Assembly (NCBI RefSeq): GCF_002899715.1
Contig: NZ_PPEK01000011.1
Location: 39,122-103,121, forward strand
Source of the DNA: Enteroscipio rubneri
GTDB lineage: Bacteria; Actinomycetota; Coriobacteriia; Coriobacteriales; Eggerthellaceae
Length of the DNA: 64,000 nucleotides
Direction of reading: 5' to 3'
Shown here: piece by piece, positions 43,092 through 55,639 of the stretch
Numbering within the stretch: the stretch's first letter is position 1
How the letters are laid out: every line of letters starts with the position of its first letter
Made by a program: the position numbers and the translations under genes
Notes under the pieces: model-generated
What the model was told of the DNA's origin: nothing
Database searches by the model: none
What the model saw: only the letters and a program-made list of their open reading frames with translations

Positions 43092-44111
43092 TTTTCACTA
43101 ACATTCACCGGTATTGTAGCGTTTTTCGTTCCCCTAATCCAATCACCTGGGATATTCATAGAATTGAAACCTATGGATTCACGAAATGAAAAATTGAAAA
43201 CCTTATTTCACAGGGACTTTTCAAAGTTATCCACTTTTTATTCAGAAATTGTTGAAAACTCTGAAAGAAGAACGAAAAGCAACGGGGTGCTCTGGTGAAA
43301 AACATCCTCCCATTGTTGATAGTGATAAGGCTGGAGGAGGCGAACAATCGTGCTAACGCGTCTTGTATCGGATGTCGGCAAGGTTTCGCTTTCGTCAAGA
43401 ATCGGTGCAGTTCGCTTACGAAAATAGAAATTGTTGATCTGTTGTGCATGATAAAATGCCTGGTCAGAGAAGTATAAAAGAAATGTTTATAAACTTGGGC
43501 CTGATGAGAGGCTTGTAATCATCACTATAAACATGGCTTGACAAACCAAGTAACTTGGATATTTCCACAATGGAACATGAGTGAAACGAAGGTTTTCAAC
43601 ATTTTCCACAATCCCTGAGCCATGTGAATGTGGAAAACAGCGCTATATGAAGGTATCGAGGTGTTCTTTCCCTCTTCGACGAGCCTCATAGAGGTGAAGA
43701 AAGCGTTTGACGTTGGAAAGAGGAACAAGCGTTCTGAGGAAGATCGGCTGCGTTGCCCTGTTGATTTGTAGAATCACGTTCGCCTCGAAGCGGATCGCTC
43801 TCAACCATCGTATGCATAGAGGATGTTATCGTCTCGTAGCTCGTAGCTCGTAGCTCGTAGCTCGTAGCTCGTAGCTCGTAGCTCGTAGCTCGTAGCTCGT
43901 AGCTCGTAGCTCGGCCGTCCAGCATATCGGCAACAGCATGCATCTGAACTTCGACTCCTCGCTCCTTTTCGCAAAACTGATCCGAACTATCTATAACCCA
44001 CGCGAATACACGAAGCTGTAAATCTTATAAGGTCCCCGCAACAGCACCCGCTTCTTATGCCATACTGAACAGCGCGTTACGAACGATCGCGTGCGAGAGG
44101 AAGGGATCGCC
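43092..44111. other. oriC region (part 2) before dnaN
   Basis: About 1 kb without a credible gene, at the switch point between leftward and rightward transcription. DnaA-box-like sequences are TTATCCACT (43227-43235), ATTTCCACA (43561-43569), TTTTCCACA (43602-43610) and TGTGGAAAA (43629-43637); the last two form an inverted pair. An 11-copy heptamer array lies at 43833-43913. Together with the rpmH-dnaA gap this probably forms a bipartite origin. Confidence 0.75.
43833..43913. repeat. Heptanucleotide tandem array in oriC
   Basis: Eleven perfect copies of CTCGTAG (43833-43909) plus CTCG, 81 bp without a mismatch. It lies about 200 bp from the inverted DnaA-box pair and 200 bp before dnaN. It is not a CRISPR (no spacers). 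The perfect identity suggests recent expansion or strong selection. Confidence 0.95.
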
Positions 44112-45209
44112 TTGAAATTCAGCATTAACCAATCGGAGCTGCAGAACGCGTTGACCGTCGTGCTGAAGGGCATCGCTACGCGCTCGACGCTGCCTATCCT
44201 GTCGGGCATCTACCTTGACGCACGCGGCGATTCCCTTACTCTTCAAGCGACCGACCTCGAGCTTTCTATCCAATATACGGTGGCGGCCCTGGTTGAAGAA
44301 GAAGGCAAGGCAGTAGTACCAGGCAAGCTGTTCTCGGAAATTGTGAAGAACCTGCCCGATGCGGCTGTGCATGTCGACGCCGAAGACGAGCACGCTGTTA
44401 TCACGTGCGATACCGCGTCTTTCTCGATCAAGACGCTTGACGCGGAGGACTTCCCAGGCTTTCCCCATGTTGACGTGCAGCAGGAGATCTCCATTCCGTT
44501 CTCGCAGTTCGCCTCGATGGTGAAGCGTGTGGCGCGTGTCGTGTCGAAAGACGAGAGCCGTGCCATTCTTACCGGCGTCCTTATTACAGTTGAGGGGTCT
44601 AACCTCAAGATGGTAGCTACGGATTCCTACCGTTTGGCCATCACTGAAACTGAACTCCCTGATGCAGGTGAAGACTTCCAGGCGGTCATCGCCGGATCCT
44701 TTCTTCAGGAGATTGCCTCGCTTCCGCGTACCGACGATCCGGTCAAGCTGGCGCTCGCGGAAAACCAAATTGTGGTCACCTATCATGAGACCGTGTTCAT
44801 CAACCGTCGCATCGAGGGTAATTTTCCGAACTATCGCCAACTCTTACCCGATTCTTATGCGACGCGTGTCGGCATGGAAGTCGATCGTCTCGTCGCAGGT
44901 GTGAAACGCACTTCGCTTCTAGGACAGTCGAGTTCGCCCGTGAAATTCGATATTAATGTCGCCTCACAGACGGTTCTCTTGTCCGCCATGACGCAGGATG
45001 TCGGCTCGGCTCAGGAGACGCTGCCGTGCGCGGGCGACGGCGAGGATGTGGAAATCGCATTCAATTTTGCCTACGTACTGGACGGGTTGGCGTCGGTTGA
45101 GACGGAGAAGGTGTATCTGGAGGTGCAGTCCTCGTTGAAGCCGGGCATCTTCAGGGCTGAAGAAGGAGAGAACTTCCTGTACTTGGTCATGCCTGTGCGT
45201 ATTTCGTAG
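44112..45209 (+). CDS. dnaN: DNA polymerase III beta subunit (sliding clamp)
   Basis: 365 residues starting at TTG (LKFSINQSELQNALTVVLKG), with GAGGAAGGG about 7 nt upstream. The three tandem clamp domains are recognisable by PILSGIYLDARGD, the central DDPVKLALAENQIVV region, and the C-terminal LYLVMPVRIS. The dimeric ring tethers polymerase to DNA. It starts the plus-strand dnaN-recF-gyrB-gyrA run and lies 20 bp before recF. Confidence 0.97.
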   Translation: MKFSINQSELQNALTVVLKGIATRSTLPILSGIYLDARGDSLTLQATDLELSIQYTVAALVEEEGKAVVPGKLFSEIVKNLPDAAVHVDAEDEHAVITCDTASFSIKTLDAEDFPGFPHVDVQQEISIPFSQFASMVKRVARVVSKDESRAILTGVLITVEGSNLKMVATDSYRLAITETELPDAGEDFQAVIAGSFLQEIASLPRTDDPVKLALAENQIVVTYHETVFINRRIEGNFPNYRQLLPDSYATRVGMEVDRLVAGVKRTSLLGQSSSPVKFDINVASQTVLLSAMTQDVGSAQETLPCAGDGEDVEIAFNFAYVLDGLASVETEKVYLEVQSSLKPGIFRAEEGENFLYLVMPVRIS

Positions 45210-45231
45210 GTTTGGCACGCCAACGGAACCC

Positions 45232-46347
45232 GTGGATCTGACGATATCCCATATCTCGTTCGCCGACTTTCGTAGTTACGAGGCATTCGATCTGCGCGAT
45301 ATTGGGCCGCTCACCATTATCGTCGGGCCGAATGCAGTGGGGAAGACCAATATCGTCGAAGGCATTCAGCTGCTCACAGCCCACGCCTCGTTTCGCCATC
45401 CAACCGTTGCAGAACTCGTGCGAATGGGAGCAACTCGCGCGCGTCTCTATGCCGACGTTACCGATGGAAACCGGCAACTCGAGCTCGAGATGACGGCCGA
45501 AGAGGGCAAGAAGCGTTTTTTTCTGAATGGAAAGCCGAAGCGGCCTGCCGATTTAAAGGGATTGGTGCCGTCGGTTTCGTTTACGCCCGACGATCTGGAG
45601 CTGGCGAAAGGCGGGATGGCTCCGCGGCGAATATCCCTTGATGCGCTGGGAGCCCAGCTCTCAGCGAATCACTACCTTATCAAGCGCGACTATGAAAAAG
45701 TGGTGCGCCATAAGAACCGCCTACTTAAAGATGAGGCCGATCAAGCCCTCGTGGATAGTATCGACGAGATGGTGGTGACCTGCGGCGCGCAGCTGGCGGC
45801 TTACCGGAGCGCCTTGTTCGAGAAGCTTGCGCAAGTTATGGGCTCGTACTACGGGCAGATCACGGAAGGCCGTGAACAGCTGCGCGCCTGCTACGTCCCA
45901 TCATGGGAGATACATGACCCGAACGCGCCGGCTACGTACACGTTTGGGCGCGACGAAGCGCGCGAGGAACTTGCGCGCACGCTGGGAGAACGTCGGGGTG
46001 AGGAACGTGCGCGTCGCCGGGCGCTGGTGGGACCGCATGCCGATAGAATCGAATTCTTTATCGACGGGCGCAACGTGAATTCGTTTGCCAGCCAAGGACA
46101 ACAGCGGTCGGTGGTGTTGGCCTTAAAGTTGGCAGAGGTGTCGCTCATCCAGGATATCCTGCATCAGAAGCCGGTGCTTCTCCTTGACGACGTCATGAGC
46201 GAACTCGATGAATCGCGCCGCCGCGCGCTCGTCTCGTTTATTGCCGGCGATATGCAAACGTTCATCACGACGGCGAATATCGACTACTTCGACTCCGATC
46301 TTCTTGGTGCTGCACGCATCGTCTCCCTCCCGCGCGCCGTTAAGTAA
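45232..46347 (+). CDS. recF: DNA replication and repair protein RecF
   Basis: 371 residues from a GTG (VDLTISHISFADFRSYEAF). The SMC-like ABC ATPase has Walker A VGPNAVGKTNIVEGI, the signature FASQGQQRSVVLALKLAE, and Walker B/D-loop LLLDDVMSELDESRR. It loads RecA at gaps with RecO/RecR. It follows dnaN by 22 bp and is probably cotranscribed. Confidence 0.96.
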   Translation: MDLTISHISFADFRSYEAFDLRDIGPLTIIVGPNAVGKTNIVEGIQLLTAHASFRHPTVAELVRMGATRARLYADVTDGNRQLELEMTAEEGKKRFFLNGKPKRPADLKGLVPSVSFTPDDLELAKGGMAPRRISLDALGAQLSANHYLIKRDYEKVVRHKNRLLKDEADQALVDSIDEMVVTCGAQLAAYRSALFEKLAQVMGSYYGQITEGREQLRACYVPSWEIHDPNAPATYTFGRDEAREELARTLGERRGEERARRRALVGPHADRIEFFIDGRNVNSFASQGQQRSVVLALKLAEVSLIQDILHQKPVLLLDDVMSELDESRRRALVSFIAGDMQTFITTANIDYFDSDLLGAARIVSLPRAVK

Positions 46348-48631
<2,284 letters not shown>

Positions 48632-48829
48632 GTACCGTCGCTCTACGAACGGCGGTACCGGTTGACGCTGCGCATCGTCGGTGCACCGACTTCAAGCGAT
48701 TTCGCAGGTTTGTGTACCGAAGTACGCGGCATCTGCGGAATCTCACGAACTCGGCGCCGGCGACACTCGCGGACCGGTCGTTCCAACCTGTACTGTTTAC
48801 AACCTGCGATTTAGTCTGGAAGGAGACAA

Positions 48830-51715
48830 ATGGCAGACAACAATGATTCGTTCGATGAATTCTTGAACCGCGCGGAAGAGGACTTCGACGCAGAAGGCGC
48901 CGAGGAAGAGGATGATCTGGCGGCCGCGCTCGCCGACGCCGAGGATGCTGAAGACGACGACGCTCCGCGCGGTCCTGGCTCGGTTATCTCGGATGAAATG
49001 CGCGCGAAGGCGCTCATCAAGGACGACCTGCCAAGCGCCCACGGCGAGATCGTGGAAGGTGCGAACGGCGGCGACGGCACTATCGTGCGCTCGGCATATC
49101 TTGGCAAGGAAATGCAAACGTCGTTTCTCGAGTACTCCATGAGCGTTATCGTGGCCCGAGCGCTGCCCGACGTGCGCGACGGTTTGAAACCGGTGCATCG
49201 TCGCATCCTCTACGCCATGAACGAGAGCGGCTACACGCCCTCGCGTCCGCATATGAAATCGGCTCGTACGGTAGGCGACGTTATCGGCAAGTACCACCCG
49301 CACGGCGATTTGGCTGTGTACGATACGATGGTGCGCCTGGCTCAGCCATTCTCCATGCGCGTTCCGCTTGTGGACGGCCACGGTAACTTCGGCTCCATCG
49401 ACGGCGACTCTGCAGCCGCCATGCGCTACACCGAGGCGCGCCTCGACAAAGCGGCTATGGAACTGCTGCGCGATCTCGACAAAGAGACGGTCGACTTCCA
49501 GCCGAACTACGACGAGAGCCTCGAGGAGCCCACGGTTCTACCCGCCCGGTTCCCCAACCTGCTCGTCAACGGATCGAACGGCATCGCAGTGGGTATGGCG
49601 ACGAACATCCCGCCGCACAATCTGGGCGAGACGATCGACGCAACGTGCCTCATGCTGGACGATCCGGACGTCTCCACCGAAGAGCTGATGAAGGTTATGC
49701 CCGGCCCCGATTTCCCCACCGGCGGTATCATCATGGGGAAGAAAGGCATCATCGATGCCTACGAAACCGGCCGAGGTTCGCTCACGGTGCGCGCCAAGTG
49801 CCGTGTCGAAGAAAAGAAAAACGGCCGCAGTCAGATTGTCGTCACCGAGATTCCCTATCAGGTGAACCGCAATCGCTTACTGGAGAAGCTCGGCGAGCTT
49901 GTGCGCGACAAGAAGCTGCCGGAGATCAGCAACATCCATGACGGCGCCGACCGCCACGGCATCGATATCATCATCGATCTCAAGAAGGATGCCATCCCCC
50001 AGGTAGTGCTGAACAAGCTGTTCAAGCATACCCAATTGCAGGTGGGTTTCGGCGTGATCATGCTCTCGCTTGTGGATGGCGTGCCGCGCGTGCTCTCGCT
50101 CAAGGAAATGCTGCACTACTACATTGCCCACCAGGAAGACGTCATTGTGCGCCGGACGCGCTACGAGCTGACGAAAGCCGAGGAGCGTGCGCATATCCTC
50201 GAAGGCTTGATCATTGCCCTCGACAACATCGACGAGGTCATCCACATCATTCGCTCGTCGCAGACCGATAAGGAAGCGGGTGACCGTCTGACCGAGCGCT
50301 TCGGCCTGACGAAAAAGCAAACTGATGCCATCCTTGAGATGCGCCTGCGTCGTCTGACCGGCTTGGAGCACCAGAAGATCGAGGCCGAGCTGGCCGAGCT
50401 GCTCGAAAAGATCGCGTACTATAAGCGCGTGCTGTCCGACGACAATCTTGTGCACGAGATCATCAAGGGAGAACTGCACGAGGTTAAGAAGAAGTTCGGC
50501 ACCACGCGCAAGACGCTTTTGTCTGAGGCGGCGAAGGACCTTGACGTCGAGGACCTGATTGCCGAGGAGAACATGGTGGTCACGGTGACGAAGTCCGGCT
50601 ATGTGAAGCGTCTGCCGGTGGCCACGTATCGCCAGCAAAAGCGCGGCGGTAAGGGCATGCAAGGCGTGAATCTCAAGGACAATGATTACGTGGAGCACCT
50701 CTTTGTGGCATCCACGCACTCGTTCATGCTCTTTTTCTCCACGAAGGGCAAGGTCTATCGCCTGAAGGTGTATGAGCTTCCCGAAGCGGGGCGCCACGCG
50801 CGCGGTACGGCGATCGTGAACCTGCTGCCGCTTGAAAAGGGTGAAACCATCTCGGCGGTCATCGCGACAAAGGATTTCCCGTCCGACGAGTACCTCATGT
50901 TCGCCACATCGCACGGCATGGTGAAAAAGACCTCGATGGATCTGTACGACCGCACACGTCGCGACGGATTGATTGCCATTAACCTGAAGGACAATGACGA
51001 GCTTATCGCCGTGCGCCGCGTTGCCCAAGGCGAGAAGGTGCTCATGGTGTCGTCAGCCGGCAAAGCTATCATGTGGGATGAAGGCGAAGTGCGCGCGATG
51101 GGTCGCGACACGATGGGCGTGCGCGGCATGAACGTGCCGCCGATCGCGAAGGTGCTGGGCATGGAGATCGCGCAGCCCGATACCGACCTGTTCGTCATCA
51201 CCGAGAAGGGCTACGGCAAGCGCACCCCCATCGCCGAGTACCCCGAGCATCATCGCGGCGGCCAGGGCGTGTACACCATCACGATGACCGAGAAGAAGGG
51301 TCTCCTCGCGGCGATGAAGATTGTCGGCGCCGACGATGAGATCATGATTATGTCGGAGGACGGTGTCGTGGTGCGCACGCCGGTATCCGGCATTTCCGAA
51401 CTCGGCCGTTCAACGCAGGGCGTCTGCGTGATGAAAGCTGCAGAGGATGATCGCGTGACTGCAGTGGCAATTTCGAGTCGCGGCAAAAAGAAGAAAGCGG
51501 TCGTGAAACCCGGAGAGGCCGAGGAGCTTGACGAGGACCAGATCGACGATCTCGACGACGATATGACCGGCATCGATGATCCCGCCGATCCCGTCGCCTC
51601 GGGCGCTGTAGCATCCGCCGATTCCGCCGATTCTGGCGATGCCGACCCCGCTGATCTAGGCGCCGATAAGACTTCCGGTGGCACCGACTCGAGCGAGGAT
51701 CCGACCGAAAACTAG
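48830..51715 (+). CDS. gyrA: DNA gyrase subunit A, with Leu at the quinolone-resistance Ser83 position
   Basis: 961 residues, longer than E. coli GyrA (875). An acidic ~75-residue N-terminal extension ([14 protein letters not shown]) precedes the usual start ([17 protein letters not shown]). The winged-helix/tower core includes the catalytic Tyr in [12 protein letters not shown], and the beta-pinwheel CTD carries the GyrA box QRRGGKG (here QKRGGKG). The tail is Asp/Ser/Ala-rich. In the quinolone-resistance region the sequence is [10 protein letters not shown]. Codon 161 (TTG, 49310-49312) corresponds to E. coli Ser83, and D165 to Asp87. An SD (GGAAGGAG) precedes the ATG. Confidence 0.97.
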   Translation: MADNNDSFDEFLNRAEEDFDAEGAEEEDDLAAALADAEDAEDDDAPRGPGSVISDEMRAKALIKDDLPSAHGEIVEGANGGDGTIVRSAYLGKEMQTSFLEYSMSVIVARALPDVRDGLKPVHRRILYAMNESGYTPSRPHMKSARTVGDVIGKYHPHGDLAVYDTMVRLAQPFSMRVPLVDGHGNFGSIDGDSAAAMRYTEARLDKAAMELLRDLDKETVDFQPNYDESLEEPTVLPARFPNLLVNGSNGIAVGMATNIPPHNLGETIDATCLMLDDPDVSTEELMKVMPGPDFPTGGIIMGKKGIIDAYETGRGSLTVRAKCRVEEKKNGRSQIVVTEIPYQVNRNRLLEKLGELVRDKKLPEISNIHDGADRHGIDIIIDLKKDAIPQVVLNKLFKHTQLQVGFGVIMLSLVDGVPRVLSLKEMLHYYIAHQEDVIVRRTRYELTKAEERAHILEGLIIALDNIDEVIHIIRSSQTDKEAGDRLTERFGLTKKQTDAILEMRLRRLTGLEHQKIEAELAELLEKIAYYKRVLSDDNLVHEIIKGELHEVKKKFGTTRKTLLSEAAKDLDVEDLIAEENMVVTVTKSGYVKRLPVATYRQQKRGGKGMQGVNLKDNDYVEHLFVASTHSFMLFFSTKGKVYRLKVYELPEAGRHARGTAIVNLLPLEKGETISAVIATKDFPSDEYLMFATSHGMVKKTSMDLYDRTRRDGLIAINLKDNDELIAVRRVAQGEKVLMVSSAGKAIMWDEGEVRAMGRDTMGVRGMNVPPIAKVLGMEIAQPDTDLFVITEKGYGKRTPIAEYPEHHRGGQGVYTITMTEKKGLLAAMKIVGADDEIMIMSEDGVVVRTPVSGISELGRSTQGVCVMKAAEDDRVTAVAISSRGKKKKAVVKPGEAEELDEDQIDDLDDDMTGIDDPADPVASGAVASADSADSGDADPADLGADKTSGGTDSSEDPTEN

Positions 51716-51741
51716 TCGTTTCCGACAGTTCGAGCGCCTGA

Positions 51742-51813
51742 AGACCCGCTTCGTTTGCGACGGCGCTTCCTGATGCATATGCATAAGGAAGCGCCCGCCC
51801 GCGAAGCGGGTCT
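51742..51813 (+). terminator. Nested hairpin after gyrA
   Basis: Outer stem AGACCCGCTTCG (51742) with CGAAGCGGGTCT (51802). Inner stem GCGCTTCCT (51763) with AGGAAGCGC (51786). At the apex is the palindrome ATGCATATGCAT. It follows the gyrA stop by 27 bp and is followed by CAAGTTTT, so it is probably the gyrA terminator. Confidence 0.7.
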
Positions 51814-51820
51814 CAAGTTT

Positions 51821-51862
51821 TCGCACAGAACCGCAAGTTCGCACAGAACCGCAAGTTCGCAC
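51821..51862. repeat. 18-bp tandem repeat
   Basis: TCGCACAGAACCGCAAGT occurs twice head to tail (51821-51838 and 51839-51856), followed by a partial third TCGCAC. Confidence 0.9.
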
Positions 51863-51925
51863 GGGGATCGCGAGCGCTTGCACATCGGGCGGGTTTCTCT
51901 TGCCATCCGGGTCGAATGTGAGGAA

Positions 51926-51941
51926 TGTTTCACGTGAAACA
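51926..51941. other. parS site 16 (30-bp palindrome)
   Basis: Exact core with TGAGGAA/TTCCTCA arms, 51919-51948. Confidence 0.9.
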
Positions 51942-51992
51942 TTCCTCAAGCGGTTAGCTTGAGGCTCGGTTTCTCATTCGAGGCGAACCGAA

Positions 51993-52008
51993 TGTTTCAC
52001 GTGAAACA
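51993..52008. other. parS site 17 (30-bp palindrome)
   Basis: Exact core with AACCGAA/TTCGGTT arms, 51986-52015; 67 bp from the previous site. Confidence 0.9.
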
Positions 52009-52121
52009 TTCGGTTGCCACGTCTTCAACGCAGCAATATATACCAACAATAATGCCATGAAATAGTGGGTTCTTCGAAGCCGCCTCCCGCGCCTTGGCTT
52101 CCACGCTGAAAAGCAAGCGTA

Positions 52122-52215
52122 GCGCAAGAACACGAGAACGCACGGGCGCAAGAACACGAGAACGCGCACACGAGAGCATAAGAACGCACGCACACGAGAG
52201 CGCACTCGCGAGAAC
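52122..52215. repeat. Purine-rich imperfect repeats
   Basis: GCGCAAGAACACGAGAACGC occurs at 52122 and again at 52146 (24-bp period), followed by decaying CACGAGAGC/AAGAACGCAC units. No coding role is visible. Confidence 0.75.
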
Positions 52216-52479
52216 ACCATGCAGCCTGTGTTCTTCACGGCGGCGAAGCGCAGAGCTCCGGCGTTTATCTTCGGCATTTGATTCATGTTTTATAGGCTGC
52301 ATTGTCATTATTTTAGCTGTTTCACCAGCGAAAATGCACAGAAACATAGTCATGAATGCGAAACTCGTGAAGCCGTTTCTCCTCCGGTGTCGTTCCGTTG
52401 CTGTGCCGTATACTCCACGGCTCGTGAAGGTCAATCGCGTCCGCTTCGGCGGACGCGCGTGCGGAAGGGGTGAGAACCT

Positions 52480-54393
52480 ATGACGACGCTCTCTTGGGCT
52501 CGTGCTGCATACAGCTGGACGGCTGGTGCGTGCATACGCGCGCAATCAGGCGCGCGCGAGCGTGCGGGACATCTGCGCGATGCGCGCTCGGCCCGCGCTG
52601 GGCGCGCGCCTGCTGAACGGACGTCGAGCAGTGACGTATTCGTCCTCTCCCTTCCGCTGTTTGTCGAACTATTTATGCAAATCATGATCGGCAACGTTAA
52701 CCAGTTCATGCTCGCTCCGCTCGGAACCGATCCTGCCGCAGCGGTAGGCAACGCTTTGCAGATACTCAATATTGTCACCATTGCGCTGTCCGCCATGGGC
52801 ACAGCGTCGACCGTCCTCATCACGCGCGTGTTGGGCGCATCTTCGACGAAGCGCTCCGTTTCGGAAATCGCGACGGTTGCGCTCGTGGTGAACATCGTGC
52901 TCGCGGCGGTTATGACCGCCGTCCTGGTCGCGTCCTGGCCGCAGTTTTTCTCCTGGCTGAGCATCGATGCCTCTATCCAGGGTATGGCTTCATCGTTTTT
53001 GCTGATTGTCGGATCGACCACGGTTCTGCAAGGAGCTTTCTTCGCCTTCACGGCGCTTCTGCGCAGCTATGCGCGCGTCGGCGATGTGATGAAGGCAAGC
53101 CTCGGCATGAACGCGGTGAATATTCTTGCGAGCGCACTGCTTATCGGAGGTTTCGGCGCGCTTCCGGCGCTTGGCGTCGAAGGGGCCGCCATTGCGAATG
53201 TCGCTGCGCGCTTGATCGGGCTCGCGCTGGCCGTCCGGTTCGTGCTGCGTCATACCGACGTACGCATGAAGGCTTCGTACCTACGTCCGTTTCCATGGAA
53301 GACGCTCAAGCGGATGTTGGGTGTGGGTATCCCTTCGTCGGGCGAGCAGATGAACTACGATATGGCCCAGATCGTCATTCTCTCGTTTATCAACGTACTT
53401 GGAACCACGGTGGTGACGGTGAAGGTGTACTGCTCCATGATCGCCGGCATCGCCTACCTGTATTCCATCGCGCTTTCACAGGCGACGCAAATCGTGCTCG
53501 GATATCTGTTCGGTGCAGGGAAGTTCGACGTGGTGGCGCGCCGGGTGTGGGCGGCCGACCTCATTGCGATACTTCTCACCACAGCGGTTTCATCGACCAT
53601 CTGGTTCAACGCCGATGCAGTCCTCGGTGTGTTTACCACTGATCCGCTCGTGCTTGAACTGGGTAAGAACGTGCTGTTTGTCGAGATATTCCTGGGTGTG
53701 GGCCGCGCACTCAACATTGTGATGGTGCGGGCGCTCATAGCGGTCGGAGACGTGAAGACTCCGGTAACGGTGAATGTTGTGTCGTCGTGGATATTCGCCG
53801 TGGGCGGAGGATACCTGCTTGGTGTTGGTCTGGGCTGGGGAATCGTGGGCATGTGGATTGCTATGTGCGTTGACGAGTGGCTTCGGGCGGGCTATCTGGT
53901 GGCGACGTTTGCGCGTGGCGGATGGCGCCGCCGCGCCGCCGCGCCGGCATCGTCCTCGCCTCTATCCGAGCACGCCTCCTCTCCATCGCCCGCTTCAGGA
54001 TGTATGTCTGGAGGTGAGCGCACGCTCGTTGCCGAGCGGGATGTAAGCGAGGCTTCTCTTCGAGCTCCACGCCTGCACATGAACGTGAGCGGGCGGGCAC
54101 GTATCGCCGGTAAGAAGCAAGACGTCGCTGCGCCGCTTGAGGCGGAGCGGGCAGGCGGGATTGAGAGCGCGGAATCCGAAGCCGATGGCCCGGACGAGCC
54201 CGACCGCGCGCCTGTCGCGCCACCGGGCATCCCGCCAAGTGCCTTCGCCACGCTGCCGTTGGGGTCTCGTCGCCCTAAGGAGCCAGCCGAAGCGGGGCTT
54301 CCAGCGGTGATCGCTCTAGCCGCCGCCGATGACGGGGGCCTTGCCGAACAGATCATCGACGCTGTCGTTCAAGCCATGCTTGCGCTCTGGTAG
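52480..54393 (+). CDS. MATE-family multidrug/Na+ efflux transporter with extra N- and C-terminal regions
   Basis: 637 residues. The core (~50-490) has twelve hydrophobic helices with MATE features: LPLFVELFMQIMIGNVNQFML, GMGTASTVL-like GTASTVLITRVLGA, GIPSSGEQMNYDMAQ at the second repeat, and a late LIAVGDVKTPV. It probably exports cationic drugs or metabolites by H+ or Na+ antiport. The first ~48 residues are Arg/Ala-rich and atypical; the GAAGGGG SD nevertheless supports this start. The last ~150 residues are a charged, low-complexity cytosolic extension, absent from standard MATE proteins. Confidence 0.87.
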   Translation: MTTLSWARAAYSWTAGACIRAQSGARERAGHLRDARSARAGRAPAERTSSSDVFVLSLPLFVELFMQIMIGNVNQFMLAPLGTDPAAAVGNALQILNIVTIALSAMGTASTVLITRVLGASSTKRSVSEIATVALVVNIVLAAVMTAVLVASWPQFFSWLSIDASIQGMASSFLLIVGSTTVLQGAFFAFTALLRSYARVGDVMKASLGMNAVNILASALLIGGFGALPALGVEGAAIANVAARLIGLALAVRFVLRHTDVRMKASYLRPFPWKTLKRMLGVGIPSSGEQMNYDMAQIVILSFINVLGTTVVTVKVYCSMIAGIAYLYSIALSQATQIVLGYLFGAGKFDVVARRVWAADLIAILLTTAVSSTIWFNADAVLGVFTTDPLVLELGKNVLFVEIFLGVGRALNIVMVRALIAVGDVKTPVTVNVVSSWIFAVGGGYLLGVGLGWGIVGMWIAMCVDEWLRAGYLVATFARGGWRRRAAAPASSSPLSEHASSPSPASGCMSGGERTLVAERDVSEASLRAPRLHMNVSGRARIAGKKQDVAAPLEAERAGGIESAESEADGPDEPDRAPVAPPGIPPSAFATLPLGSRRPKEPAEAGLPAVIALAAADDGGLAEQIIDAVVQAMLALW

Positions 54394-54581
54394 GCGCGCT
54401 TGCAGCCGTTCGCCACGACGGCTGTCCACGTGTCGCCGGCGCGCCCGGTTCGCGCGCTTCCCGGTGTCGATCACATGCCGCGCGTCGCCCGGCAACATTT
54501 GACTGCGTGCGTGCGCGCACGCTGCCTGCGCGCCATTCGACACGTGCAATTGGATCGCGCCCTCAAGCTCAGAGCATGCGA

Positions 54582-55094
54582 TTAACCCTCGAAGTCGTCG
54601 GGCGCAAGCTTCTCGAGGAATCGTCTGAAATCTGCAAGTTCTCGTTCGTCGTTCAAGTTGGGATGACTCGCTTTAATCACGTAGGGGTAGGATGCTTTCT
54701 CCAGTACGTGTTCTTCAATGTAGATGGGTGCCTTCTGCCTCACTGCGAGGGCGAGCGCGTCGCTAGGCCGGGCATCGAGTTCGATGAGGCGGCCGTGCTG
54801 TCGAAGAGTCAACCGCGCAAAAAATGTCGAACCTTTCACGTCGCTAATCACCACATGGTCGACGCACGCATCAAGGTTTGTGAGTGCGTCGAGGAAGAGA
54901 TCGTGCGTCATCGGGCGTGAGAAGCGTGCATTCTCAAGGGCGATCCCCATTTGCGTGGCTTCGTTCGTGCCAACCCAAATAGGGACGATACGATACTTAC
55001 CGGCTTGCACAACGTCCTCGACCGGTTGCAGCACAATAATAGAAGGCGTCGGGGACACCGATACGATCAAGGTTTGGATGTGGACGGGAACCAC
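54582..55094 (-). CDS. Bifunctional nuclease family protein (BFN, DUF151)
   Basis: 170 residues from a GTG at 55094 (MVPVHIQTLIVSVSPTPS), chosen because GGAAGG lies 8-13 nt upstream and the family starts this way; an ATG 15 nt upstream is possible. Signatures are ILQPVED, IWVGTNEATQMGIAL, TFFARLTL, and ELDARPSDALALAVR. Some members have DNase/RNase activity; the role in bacteria is not settled. It lies alone between the MATE gene and the tRNA-Ile gene. Confidence 0.87.
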   Translation of the reverse strand: MVPVHIQTLIVSVSPTPSIIVLQPVEDVVQAGKYRIVPIWVGTNEATQMGIALENARFSRPMTHDLFLDALTNLDACVDHVVISDVKGSTFFARLTLRQHGRLIELDARPSDALALAVRQKAPIYIEEHVLEKASYPYVIKASHPNLNDERELADFRRFLEKLAPDDFEG

Positions 55095-55396
55095 CAGCAA
55101 TCCTTCCATGACGGGGGCGGCAGCGCCGCCATATGCTTGGACGAGCACGACGCATATCGTGAACGCACGACGCAACACACATCGTGAACGTACTTCGATT
55201 ATAGCGCTCCCGTTCCGCATGCGTCCGAGCACGCCTCGTTAGAAGGACGTCTTGAAGCGCTTTTGCGCGCATTGCGTGTCTCTGCGCCGAGTTCTATGTC
55301 ATCGCGTATTCGTCCCATACCTGGTTGAAGAACTAATTCAAAAAAGTTCTTGACCTCTTCAAGACATTTGGGATACAGTAGTCAAGCACTTTTTTT
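55095..55396. other. Intergenic region upstream of tRNA-Ile
   Basis: About 300 bp; only the tRNA-Ile promoter is recognisable. Confidence 0.5.
55350..55379 (+). promoter_or_regulatory. tRNA-Ile promoter
   Basis: TTGACC (55350-55355), 18-bp spacer, TACAGT (55374-55379), about 17 bp before the tRNA 5' end. Confidence 0.75.
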
Positions 55397-55473
<77 letters not shown>

Positions 55474-55484
55474 TTTTTTGCGAT

Positions 55485-55528
55485 AAACGCTCCACCGTGA
55501 GCCGAGTTAGCCGGTGGAGCGTTTATTA
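55485..55528 (+). terminator. Terminator after tRNA-Ile
   Basis: AAACGCTCCACCG (55485) pairs with CGGTGGAGCGTTT (55512-55524), followed by ATTATTT. It starts 12 bp after the tRNA and serves both directions. Confidence 0.85.
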
Positions 55529-55639
55529 TTTATCCGACAGCGGGAACGGACGAGCATGCAGGCGTCACGCATCGCTCGGAGGATCGACGCAGCTGCCCAG
55601 CGCGTCAGAGATCCCCCGCCAAGGAAGCCACGGAAACGT

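Larger units (their letters stand above)
51716..52479. other. gyrA-MATE intergenic region with hairpin, tandem repeats and two parS sites
   Basis: About 760 bp with no gene. In order: a nested inverted repeat, 18-bp tandem copies, two parS sites with 30-bp symmetry, and an Arg-codon-like purine-rich repeat region at 52122-52215. A short AT-rich stretch lies at 52260-52350. Confidence 0.7.

Noticed and set aside
43833..43913. CRISPR array
   Set aside because: Units are 7 bp and directly adjacent, with no spacers and no cas genes in the window.
43686..43943. An 85-codon open frame with ATSYELR repeats
   Set aside because: The peptide repeat is simply the translated heptamer array (three units give seven codons). 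There is no SD or conserved flank.
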